This document shows positions 1 through 5,498 of a stretch of 8,553 nt of DNA, piece by piece. The stretch covers positions 1 to 8,553 of the forward strand of contig CAKUAV010000134.1 in NCBI GenBank assembly GCA_934636425.1, written 5' to 3'. A program made the position numbers and the translations under genes. The notes beneath the pieces were generated by a model. It was not told the DNA's origin, searched no databases, and saw only the letters and a list, made by a program, of their open reading frames with translations. The DNA comes from an uncultured Clostridia bacterium. Lineage in GTDB: Bacteria > Bacillota > Clostridia > Christensenellales > Aristaeellaceae. Every line of letters begins with the position of its first letter. The first letter of the stretch is position 1.

Positions 1-20
1 CGCCGCAGCGTGAAGAGAGT

Positions 21-68
21 CCAGAGAGTCGAAGACTCTTTGGCGCAGTCTGGGGCGCGTAGCCCCAG
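21..68. repeat. Double-hairpin repeat motif
   Basis: Two adjacent stem-loops are visible: CCAGAGAGTC / GACTCTTTGG (21-30 and 34-43, 3-nt loop, one mismatch) and CTGGGGC / GCCCCAG (50-56 and 62-68). The same pair, in opposite orientation, is at 4119-4137 and 4144-4166. From memory, similar GGGGC...GCCCC intergenic repeats are common in gut Clostridia. I cannot name the family. Confidence 0.7.
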
Positions 69-173
69 CGTACTCCCCGCGGAAAGCATTTCAATGCCAA
101 TGCGCCTGCGCAAAGACGCACAAGCGCCGCGCCGCCAACCCCGTATCCCCGTTCTCCGCACTCCGGTAACCCT

Positions 174-271
174 GTCGAGATCGCCACAAATAAACGGCCA
201 AACCCGAAGTGAACCTGCCAAGCCAGATAACCGCACCAACGCCGCGAGAACGCGCGAATGGCGATCTCGAC
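174..271. repeat. Palindromic unit with 13-bp inverted ends
   Basis: GTCGAGATCGCCA (174-186) and its exact complement TGGCGATCTCGAC (259-271) enclose 72 bases. On the outer side lies a 9-bp-stem hairpin (307-315 with 320-328; loop GCGA, a GNRA-type tetraloop if the plus strand is transcribed). The unit recurs inverted at 3835-4023, with the same 13-bp ends at 3919-3931 and 4003-4015, and more loosely at 3528-3718. No coding potential is seen. Confidence 0.75.
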
Positions 272-330
272 CCGCGGAACAGAAACGCAATATACCGCAA
301 GCCGTCCTGTTTGTCGCGAGACAAACAGCA

Positions 331-550
331 GGCGTGAACCGACGGCAAACCGCCCCGCCAGAAACGGAAGGCCCGGCGTGAACCGACGGCAAACCACCCC
401 GCCAGAACCTCAAAGCCGGGCGTGAGTCGATGGCAAAACGCTCCAATAGAACATCAAGGCCAGACGCGAACCGACGGCAAAACGCGACAACAGAACCGCA
501 TCGCCGGGCGTGAACAGAAGCAAACCGTCTCGCCAGAGCGGCAAGCCCGG
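331..550. repeat. Five-copy 44-bp tandem repeat
   Basis: Units start at 331, 375, 419, 463 and 507, exactly 44 bases apart. The best-conserved part of each is GGCGTGAACCGACGGCAAAC, followed by a weaker block like CGCCCCGCCAGAAC. Later units are more diverged. Related units in reverse orientation occur in the right arm around 3509-3550 and 3776-3857, where fewer are present. Conservation runs across the whole period, so this is a degenerate tandem array and not a CRISPR array with unique spacers. Confidence 0.8.
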
Positions 551-571
551 AAGCGCTCAACCCCGCGCCCC

Positions 572-596
572 AATTCCGAATTCCGCATTCCGAATT
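572..596. repeat. AATTCCG palindromic repeat, copy 1
   Basis: The sequence starts AATTCCGAATTCCGCATT and continues to CCGAATT. It is built from overlapping AATTCCG/CGGAATT palindromes and is the exact reverse complement of 3457-3481. A related copy lies at 8276-8300. It is a dispersed intergenic repeat with no recognised function. Confidence 0.75.
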
Positions 597-745
597 CCCC
601 CCGCCGTTCCCCCGCGCGCACAATCGCCCCGTGCCGGAGCTAAAACCGGCCAAACGCAGCCTTTCGCCGGCGCACAATTCACTATCCTATAATCCGCGTC
701 AGCGCTGACAAATGCTTTTAGCAGCACCGACTCCGCACTATCGGA

Positions 746-780
746 GACCTGCCCGACTCCGACCTATGGTCGGGCAGGTC
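746..780 (-). terminator. 12-bp hairpin after the AraC gene (terminator-like)
   Basis: GACCTGCCCGAC (746-757) and GTCGGGCAGGTC (769-780) form a perfect 12-bp stem with an 11-nt loop. It lies about 100 bases past the stop codon of the minus-strand AraC gene. The same element follows two other genes (3274-3308 and 4227-4261) in the same orientation relative to transcription. No convincing run of U follows the stem, so classical Rho-independent termination is uncertain. It may instead be a processing or protection hairpin, or a repeat component. Confidence 0.55.
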
Positions 781-880
781 GTGTGGTATCCGGCGGCAGC
801 AAGTGGGTGCAGGCACAGCCTGCCGCGTCAGCGCGGAAATGCGCCTGCTGTTTGCGGAAAAGCACAGTATATAGCGCCGT

Positions 881-1702
881 TCACGCCTGTGCTCTCTCGC
901 CCGCCGACTGCGCGCGCCGCCCCGGCGAAATTCCTGTGCGCCGGCGGAAGCAGCGGCAGAAGTAGCTCTCGTCGCGAAAGCCGGTTTCGAGCGCCGCCTC
1001 GGCCACTGTGCAGCGGCCGCTCATGAGCAGATCGTCCGCTCGCTTCAGGCGCAGATCGAGCAGATAGTCGATTGGCGCGGCGCCGTAGACCTGCCGGAAC
1101 AGCCGCCGAAAGTGCGTCTCGCTCAGCGCGCACGCCGCCGCAAGATCCTGAAGCGTCAAATGATCGGCATAGCGCGATTCCATCAGCCGCAGCGCCGGCA
1201 GCGTCTTTTCGTAGGCCGCGCCGCCCGCCGCGCCGCGCATGCGCTCGTCGAAAAACTCGGACAGGAGCGCGTACAGCTCCGAACGGCAGCGCAGCGCGTA
1301 GCCCGGCAGACGGCCGTTCCACGCCCGAAGCAGCGCGTCCAGCCGCGCTTTCCAGCGCTCGGTTCGGTTCGCGCGCACGATTTCTATGCCCTCCGATGGG
1401 ATAAACGCCCCCTCCGACGCTTCCAGCACCGTGAAATTGACCGTATAGTGCGCAAAGCCCGCCTCGCCGGCCGCCCGCACAGTATAGCGCGACGCAGCCG
1501 ATATCAGCGCCGCCTCGCCGCCCGAGAGCGTCAGCGTTTTTCCGTCGTGGAGCGTGTAGAGCGCCGCGCCCGTCAGCCCCACCACCAGCCCGCACACCTG
1601 CCGTCCCTGCGCGTAGCGGCCATAGGGGCGCTTCGACATATCGCCCAGCTGCGCCAGCGTCACCGCGCCGATCACCAGATCATAATCCTCGATACAGGCC
1701 AT
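881..1702 (-). CDS. AraC-family transcriptional regulator
   Basis: This 273-residue protein is probably a sugar-responsive activator acting on DNA in the cytoplasm. The N-terminal ~150 residues would form the ligand-sensing cupin-like domain (for example TLHDGKTLTLSGGEAALI near 50-68). The C-terminal ~100 residues are a typical double helix-turn-helix: first helix pair about 183-205 (LTLQDLAAACALSETHFRRLF), second about 232-254, with the family signature GFRDESYFCRCFRRRTGISP at 241-260. Full length fits the family (about 270-290). I chose the ATG at 1700-1702 because GGGAGGGAG sits just upstream on the minus strand; the frame stays open further up, to 1882, but that would run through the promoter. 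It is transcribed divergently from the glycosidase gene, with a tandem repeat between them that it probably binds. The inducing ligand cannot be read from the sequence. Confidence 0.93.
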   Translation of the reverse strand: MACIEDYDLVIGAVTLAQLGDMSKRPYGRYAQGRQVCGLVVGLTGAALYTLHDGKTLTLSGGEAALISAASRYTVRAAGEAGFAHYTVNFTVLEASEGAFIPSEGIEIVRANRTERWKARLDALLRAWNGRLPGYALRCRSELYALLSEFFDERMRGAAGGAAYEKTLPALRLMESRYADHLTLQDLAAACALSETHFRRLFRQVYGAAPIDYLLDLRLKRADDLLMSGRCTVAEAALETGFRDESYFCRCFRRRTGISPGRRAQSAGERAQA

Positions 1703-1721
1703 AATTCTCCCTCCCGCCACC

Positions 1722-1750
1722 ATGATAGCGGCGCGGGCGTGGAAAGTCAA
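1722..1750 (-). promoter_or_regulatory. Promoter of the AraC gene
   Basis: On the minus strand a -35 box TTGACT (1745-1750) and a -10 box TATCAT (1722-1727) are separated by exactly 17 bases. Each differs from the sigma-70/A consensus by one base. Transcription would start near 1715, leaving a leader of about a dozen bases that contains the ribosome binding site. This supports the start codon at 1702. Confidence 0.75.
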
Positions 1751-1757
1751 GCCCAAA

Positions 1758-1786
1758 TGGACAGATTGTGCTATAATTGGACAGAT
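1758..1786 (+). promoter_or_regulatory. Putative AraC-type operator (tandem TGGACAGAT)
   Basis: The 9-mer TGGACAGAT occurs at 1758-1766 and again at 1778-1786, a 20-bp centre-to-centre direct repeat, about two helical turns. AraC-family activators commonly bind directly repeated half-sites about 21 bp apart, next to or overlapping the -35 box of the gene they activate. Here the nearer half-site ends 6 bases before the -35 box of the glycosidase promoter. The assignment to the adjacent regulator is inferred from position and geometry. Confidence 0.65.
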
Positions 1787-1792
1787 GCTCGC

Positions 1793-1821
1793 TTGCGCCG
1801 ATTCCGCGCGGCTGATACAAT
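1793..1821 (+). promoter_or_regulatory. Promoter of the glycosidase gene
   Basis: The -35 box TTGCGC (1793-1798) and -10 box TACAAT (1816-1821) are 17 bases apart. The -35 is poor and the -10 is good, as expected for an activator-dependent promoter. The predicted start is near 1828. A perfect TATAAT at 1772-1777, between the operator half-sites, has no -35 partner and is less likely to be used. Confidence 0.6.
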
Positions 1822-1842
1822 AAGGGCAGCGAAGAACGCGAC

Positions 1843-1861
1843 GAGGAGGAGAGAAATGTGA
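1843..1861 (+). promoter_or_regulatory. Ribosome binding site with overlapping ATGTGA and GTG starts
   Basis: GAGGAGGAGAG (1843-1853) is followed by ATGTG. The ATG at 1856-1858 is immediately followed by TGA (1859-1861), so it encodes a one-codon start-stop. The glycosidase frame begins at the GTG that shares its first base with the last base of that ATG (1858-1860). Ribosomes choosing the ATG would stop at once, so the arrangement could lower or tune expression. Confidence 0.7.
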
Positions 1862-2988
1862 GCAAGATTCCCGTATACGCATGGTATTTCCCGAACTGGC
1901 ATCCCGGCGATCCGCTCAACGAGCGCTGGCACGGCCATGGCTGGAGCGAGTGGCAGGGCGTGAAATACGCCGCAAAGCGCTTTGACGACCATGTGATCTA
2001 TCATCCGCTGTGGGGCTATGAGGACGAGTCCGACCCCGCGGTGATGGGCCGCAAGATCGACACGGCGATGCAGTACGGCGTGGACGGCTTCATGTGGGAT
2101 TTTTACTGGTTCGAGCAGGAGGGCGGCTACCGCCTCAAGGCGCTCGAGGCCTTCTTCAAGGCGATGGAGATGCGCAAAAACTTCAAGATCGCGCTCATGT
2201 GGTGCAATCACGATCCGATATACGTCCATCCCGCGTCCTATCGCAACGCGGCGCGCTCGCTTTTGCCGGGCGAGCTGTCGCCGCAGGGCTTCTACAATGG
2301 ATCTGAGTACATCATTCACGCGTGCATGGCGCACGACTGCTATCTGACGATCAACCACGAGGGGCAGGAGAAGCTGTACTTCATACTCTGGCACGTGCCC
2401 AAGTTCATCGCCGGCATGGGCGGCGTTCAGGGCGCGCGCATGGCGCTGGACGATTTCCGCGCGCGCGTCAGAAAGGCGCTGGGCAAGGAGCTGTATCTGG
2501 CGACGGTCAACTTCGACCACACCACGCCCGAGAACGACACGGCGCTGCTCAGGAGCCTGGGGATCGACGGCTGCGCGTGCTACGGCTGGCCGAACAAACC
2601 GCGCACCGAGGCGAAATGGCCGGCGTACCCGTATTCCGAGTTTGTCGACAACGGCATAGAGGGCTTTGAGCAGGTGACGGCGAGCGTGAATCTGCCGATG
2701 AACATCACCGTGGCGCAGGGCTGGGATTCGAGCCCGCGCACAGTGCCCTCCGATATGTACGACGACGTCGGCTATCCGTTCTCGTGGATCACGGACAAAA
2801 AGAACGTCGCCGACTTCCGCCGCGCGCTGATCGCCGCCCGCGATTTCTATCGAAGCGGCCGCTTCACCGGCGATTTCATCACGCTGACCACATGGAACGA
2901 ATGGACGGAGGGCAACTTCATGGAGCCGTCCGTAGAGGATGGCTACGCCTATCTGGAGGCCGTGCGCGACGTGTTTGCAGAGAAGTGA
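1858..2988 (+). CDS. WbsX/GH99-like glycoside hydrolase
   Basis: This 376-residue protein belongs to the WbsX-like (PF14307-type), GH99-related (alpha/beta)8-barrel group. Recognisable blocks are PVYAWYFPNWHP near the N-terminus, GWSEWQGVK at 28-36, YGVDGFMWDFYWF at 73-85, and TWNEWTEGNFMEP at 345-357 followed by DGYAYLEAVRD at 361-371. The Glu pair E348 and E351 in NEWTEG matches in spacing the catalytic Glu pair of GH99 endo-alpha-1,2-mannosidases, which suggests an active retaining-type glycosidase. There is no signal peptide or transmembrane segment, so it should act in the cytoplasm on imported oligosaccharide. The start is GTG. WbsX relatives are often labelled glycosyltransferase because of O-antigen clusters; no other polysaccharide-synthesis gene is near, so hydrolase is the better guess. 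The substrate, perhaps a mannose-like or related glycan, is inference. Confidence 0.85.
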   Translation: MSKIPVYAWYFPNWHPGDPLNERWHGHGWSEWQGVKYAAKRFDDHVIYHPLWGYEDESDPAVMGRKIDTAMQYGVDGFMWDFYWFEQEGGYRLKALEAFFKAMEMRKNFKIALMWCNHDPIYVHPASYRNAARSLLPGELSPQGFYNGSEYIIHACMAHDCYLTINHEGQEKLYFILWHVPKFIAGMGGVQGARMALDDFRARVRKALGKELYLATVNFDHTTPENDTALLRSLGIDGCACYGWPNKPRTEAKWPAYPYSEFVDNGIEGFEQVTASVNLPMNITVAQGWDSSPRTVPSDMYDDVGYPFSWITDKKNVADFRRALIAARDFYRSGRFTGDFITLTTWNEWTEGNFMEPSVEDGYAYLEAVRDVFAEK

Positions 2989-3016
2989 GAACGAGCGCCG
3001 CAGCCCGCCATAACTG

Positions 3017-3066
3017 AAAAAAAGCGCCCCGCCGAAAGACGCGCGATTGCGTGAATTCGGCGGGGC
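3017..3066 (-). terminator. Intrinsic terminator facing the glycosidase 3' end
   Basis: GCCCCGCCGAA (3026-3036) and TTCGGCGGGGC (3056-3066) form a perfect 11-bp GC-rich stem. Seven A residues (3017-3023) lie on the left, read as seven U after the hairpin on the minus strand. It is therefore a strong terminator for leftward transcription and a weaker one for the glycosidase, since only a loose TTTT follows rightward (about 3074). It may act in both directions. Confidence 0.75.
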
Positions 3067-3273
3067 GGCGTGCGTTTTGGCGTGAGACGCGCGAAGGAGC
3101 CTGTGTCACTCGTGCGGCGCGCTTTGGCGCAGGGGCAGAGAAAGGAAGGGCGTGTCCGCGGGCACTGCATCGCGCTGGCGCGGCGCCGGCTGTGCCGGTT
3201 CCACTTAAGGCGTTTGTCCGCGCTGACGCGGCAGGCTGTGCCTGCACCCACTTGCTGCCGCCGGATACCACAC

Positions 3274-3308
3274 GACCTGCCCGACCATAGGTCGGAGTCG
3301 GGCAGGTC
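3274..3308 (+). terminator. 12-bp hairpin after the glycosidase gene
   Basis: GACCTGCCCGAC (3274-3285) pairs perfectly with GTCGGGCAGGTC (3297-3308) around an 11-nt loop. It is the mirror copy of 746-780 and lies about 285 bases beyond the glycosidase stop. No good U-run follows. Its role as a terminator is uncertain. Confidence 0.55.
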
Positions 3309-3456
3309 TCCGATAGTGCGGAGTCGGTGCTGCTAAAAGCATTTGTCAGCGCTGACGCGGATTATAGGATAGTGAATTGTGCGCCGGCGAAAGGCTGCGT
3401 TTGGCCGGTTTTAGCTCCGGCACGGGCGTGAGTGCGCGCGGGGGGAACGGCGGAGC

Positions 3457-3481
3457 AATTCGGAATGCGGAATTCGGAATT
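3457..3481. repeat. AATTCCG palindromic repeat, copy 2
   Basis: Exact reverse complement of 572-596, inside the near-identical part of the right arm. It marks the outer limit of that high-identity block; beyond it the two arms diverge. Confidence 0.75.
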
Positions 3482-3527
3482 GGGGGCGCGGGAGCCGGTC
3501 TGCGCGGCGAGGGCGTTCCGATTATGA

Positions 3528-3718
3528 TGTTTTGCGTTCGGTTCACGCCTGCTGTTTGCCGCAGAGCGTCAAACAGGACGGCTTGCGATAGGCTGCGTTC
3601 CTGTTCCTGCTGTGGGTCGGGATCGCCAATGGCGCGTTCTCGAGTGTTGGTGTGGTTATCGGGCTTTGTGGGTTCACTTCGGGTTTGCGTTTCTTTGCGG
3701 TAATCCCGGCAGGGTTAC
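3528..3718. repeat. Direct repeat copy A of the palindromic unit
   Basis: The first 60 bases (from TGTTTTGCGTTCGGTTCACG) are identical to those starting 307 bases later at 3835. The rest is diverged. Its internal inverted ends survive as GTCGGGAT (3616-3623) pairing with ATCCCGGC (3703-3710), with one G-T pair. Compared with copy B an A-T pair has become G-C on both sides, so the pairing is kept. Confidence 0.7.
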
Positions 3719-3834
3719 GACCGGAGTTGGTTATGCGAAAAAGAGCGCCGTGATGGGGCGTTCCTTTTGTAATGATGCGGTTCTATCGCGGCGTTTTGCG
3801 TCTGTCTCATGTCTGGCATACGTTTCTATTGGAG

Positions 3835-4023
3835 TGTTTTGCGTTCGGTTCACGCCTGCTGTTTGCCGCAGAGCGTCAAACAGGACGGCTTGCGGTATCT
3901 TGCGTTTCTATTCCGCAGGTCGAGATCGCCATTCGTGCGTTCTCACGGCACTCTTCGGTTATCTGCCTTTGTGGGTTCACTTTGGGTTTGTGCGTTTCTT
4001 TATGGCGATCTCGACGGGTTACC
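3835..4023. repeat. Direct repeat copy B of the palindromic unit
   Basis: This is the closer match to the left-arm unit (about 160-345, inverted). GTCGAGATCGCCA (3919-3931) and TGGCGATCTCGAC (4003-4015) form a perfect 13-bp inverted repeat enclosing 71 bases. An inner hairpin CTGTTTG / CAAACAG lies near its start, where the left arm has the 9-bp stem at 307-328. Confidence 0.75.
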
Positions 4024-4226
4024 GGAATGCGGGGAACAAGGAACGGGGCTGGCGGCGCGGCGCTTGTGCGTCTTTGCGCAGGCGCATTGGCATTGATATG
4101 CTTTCCGCGGGGAGTACGCTGGGGCTGCGCGCCCCAGACTGCGCCAAAGAGTCTTCGACTCTCTGGACTCTCTTCAGGGGCTGTGTTGGTGCGGATTCGC
4201 CGCGCCGTCACCCGGGTACACGGAAA

Positions 4227-4261
4227 GACCTGACCGGCTCTAATCTATGGCCGGTCAGGTC
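4227..4261 (-). terminator. 12-bp hairpin after the SGNH gene, diverged copy
   Basis: GACCTGACCGGC (4227-4238) pairs perfectly with GCCGGTCAGGTC (4250-4261), loop 11 nt. It differs from the copies at 746 and 3274 at two stem positions, and both changes are matched on the opposite strand. It lies about 130 bases past the stop of the minus-strand SGNH gene, with the same orientation relative to that gene as the other copies have to theirs. The bases between it and the gene hold nothing I recognise. Confidence 0.6.
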
Positions 4262-4388
4262 GTGCTGTACTGAGATGATACCAATGCGCACAATCGTCCA
4301 GACTCGAGCCGCCTCCAAGCGGCGAAGAGTCGGGTTGCGTGCGCGTTAGCGGTGTGGAAGCCGCACAGCGGCCGGCCGAAGCGGTGTG

Positions 4389-5384
4389 TCAGCGGGCACT
4401 GCCCGCTAATATTTCCTCCATCACCGGCCGGATGGTCTGCGCCATGCGGTACATACCCAGATCGTTCGGATGGCAGGTGTCGGCGGAGCACGCGTCGCGG
4501 TCGGTATCGCCGTAATAGGTCGCGCCGTCGATGAACCACACGCGCTTGTCGCCCGCGGCCACGGCGTGCTCGTAGGTGGCGCGGATGATGTCGCGCCGTC
4601 TGATCGACTCGGGATCGTAGTCCGCGTCCGGCTTTGTGAGCATCAGTATGGGCAATTCGGGGCTGTGCGCGCGTATGCGCCGGAAGAACGGCTCGTGCGT
4701 CGCGGCGAGATGCTCGGCGTTGGGCGCGTTGTGGTCGTAGTCGTACACGAAGGCGCATTTGTCCAGCGTGTTGATGTAGTCGGCCATCTCCAGCTCGCCC
4801 CTGCCCGCGCCGGAGAAGCCCAGATTGACGAAATCGAAATCCAGCCAGCGCGACAGCAGCGCGTTGTAGGCGTTGGCGGGGCGGGAGCAGCAGCCGCCCT
4901 CGGTGATCGAGGAGCCGTAAAACACAACCGGCACGGGGTGCTTGTAGGGCGTGGGCGCTTCAAGGCGCGCGCCGTCGTCGATCGAGACCACCACGTCGCT
5001 TATGATTTCGTTGCGCGGCAGATAGATCATCACGTCCTGCATGGCTTTGTCCTTGGTGAACTTGCCCACGGCCATCGGCTGAGAGTAGTTGTCCGGCCGC
5101 GCCAGACCCAGATAGCGCCCGCCCGCATAGACGTTGGCCGACTGGCAGGCGAATATCGACATGCCGATGTCCGGACTGATGCTCTCGAAGCGTATGCGCA
5201 GCTCGAAATGCTCCGAATCGGTGCGGAAGGCCAGCCGCGCGCCGGGCGTGCGTCGGCCGAGATACTCGAGCGAGGGCAGCTGCTCGCGCACGGCGCGGGG
5301 CACGCGCTCCATGATGCCGTTTTTGTCGAAATTCGGCACGCCGTAGACCTTCAGCGGGGACGTATGGATGTTGAAATCCTTCAT
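4389..5384 (-). CDS. SGNH/GDSL-type esterase
   Basis: This 331-residue hydrolase probably removes acyl (for example acetyl) groups from a glycan or small ester. Residues about 1-145 look like the beta-rich N-terminal domain of the two-domain SGNH proteins (PF14607 type); residues about 150-330 are the SGNH fold (PF14606 type). Block I is YGSSITEGGC (156-165), with S159 as likely nucleophile; the usual GDS reads GSS, as is common in this subfamily. Block II glycine is in NLGFSGAGRGE (187-197). Block III Asn is probably N219 in YDYDHNA. Block V is DTCHPNDLG (302-310), giving the Asp-x-x-His dyad D302/H305. AAGGAGG precedes the ATG by 8 bases. No signal peptide is visible, so it is probably cytoplasmic. 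The last codons lie in an AGCGGGC/GCCCGCT hairpin (4391-4407). It is convergent with the glycosidase gene and may act on the same imported glycan. Confidence 0.88.
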   Translation of the reverse strand: MKDFNIHTSPLKVYGVPNFDKNGIMERVPRAVREQLPSLEYLGRRTPGARLAFRTDSEHFELRIRFESISPDIGMSIFACQSANVYAGGRYLGLARPDNYSQPMAVGKFTKDKAMQDVMIYLPRNEIISDVVVSIDDGARLEAPTPYKHPVPVVFYGSSITEGGCCSRPANAYNALLSRWLDFDFVNLGFSGAGRGELEMADYINTLDKCAFVYDYDHNAPNAEHLAATHEPFFRRIRAHSPELPILMLTKPDADYDPESIRRRDIIRATYEHAVAAGDKRVWFIDGATYYGDTDRDACSADTCHPNDLGMYRMAQTIRPVMEEILAGSAR

Positions 5385-5413
5385 GGGGAAGTCCTCCTTC
5401 GATTTATAGGAAT

Positions 5414-5442
5414 ATTGTACGTCACACAGAGATTACTGTCAA
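5414..5442 (-). promoter_or_regulatory. Promoter of the SGNH gene
   Basis: On the minus strand TTGACA (5437-5442), a 17-base spacer and TACAAT (5414-5419) make a near-consensus sigma-A promoter. The -35 is perfect. A dyad at 5450-5483 lies directly upstream. The gene is therefore likely transcribed independently of the Nudix-like gene before it. Confidence 0.82.
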
Positions 5443-5449
5443 GATGTAG

Positions 5450-5483
5450 GAAACGGACTTCGTATAATGACAAAGTCCGTTTC
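5450..5483. promoter_or_regulatory. 11-bp perfect dyad between the Nudix and SGNH genes
   Basis: GAAACGGACTT (5450-5460) and AAGTCCGTTTC (5473-5483) are exact complements around a 12-nt loop. The dyad starts 8 bases upstream of the SGNH -35 box and 16 bases past the Nudix-like stop codon. It could be a repressor or activator site for SGNH, or the transcription end of the Nudix-like gene. There is no U-run after it on the minus strand, which weakens the terminator reading. Confidence 0.6.
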
Positions 5484-5498
5484 AAAGACAAAATACAT

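Larger units (their letters stand above)
1..843. repeat. Left arm of composite inverted repeat
   Basis: This is a gene-free stretch whose reverse complement recurs at about 3210-4190. Positions 572-837 match 3217-3482 almost base for base: paired coordinates sum to 4054 and then 4053, so there is only a single-base shift. Positions 1-330 match about 3850-4190 less exactly. The middle differs in the number of tandem units. From the AraC gene outward it holds a 12-bp-stem hairpin (746-780), the palindrome GTCAGCGCTGAC (698-709), an AATTCCG palindrome (572-596), a 44-bp tandem array, a large palindromic unit and a double hairpin near the edge. Open frames here follow the repeats, lack ribosome binding sites and resemble no protein family, so I call the region non-coding. 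The window edge may cut the arm. Confidence 0.85.
3210..4190. repeat. Right arm of composite inverted repeat
   Basis: This is the mirror of positions 1-843, running outward from the glycosidase gene. The inner part, 3217-3482, is nearly identical to the complement of 572-837. It includes the hairpin 3274-3308, the palindrome GTCAGCGCTGAC (3345-3356) and the AATTCCG palindrome (3457-3481). The outer part holds two copies of a unit of about 190 bp and ends in the double hairpin at 4119-4166. It is longer than the left arm because that unit is duplicated. Open frames across it change with the repeats and lack start signals. I see no gene between 2989 and 4388. Confidence 0.85.

Noticed and set aside
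10..381. Open frames in the left repeat arm as small genes
   Set aside because: They lack ribosome binding sites, follow the repeats in several frames, and are low-complexity in Arg/Pro/Ala.
331..550. 44-bp array as a CRISPR array
   Set aside because: The period is short, similarity extends through the would-be spacers, the copies are diverged, and no cas genes are present.
1772..1777. Perfect TATAAT as the glycosidase -10 box
   Set aside because: There is no -35 at 16-18 bases, and it lies between the two putative operator half-sites; the TTGCGC/TACAAT pair downstream fits better.
1703..1882. Longer N-terminus for the AraC protein, starting at 1882
   Set aside because: It would run through the gene's own promoter and the operator; the ATG at 1702 has a strong ribosome binding site and gives the normal family length.
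746..4261. Gene-end hairpins as integron attC sites
   Set aside because: They lack the GTTRRRY/RYYYAAC core sites and bulged imperfect arms of attC, and no integrase is in the window.
3612..4349. Overlapping open frames in the right repeat arm
   Set aside because: They run across duplicated non-coding units and a hairpin; their translations repeat with the DNA and match no family I recognise.
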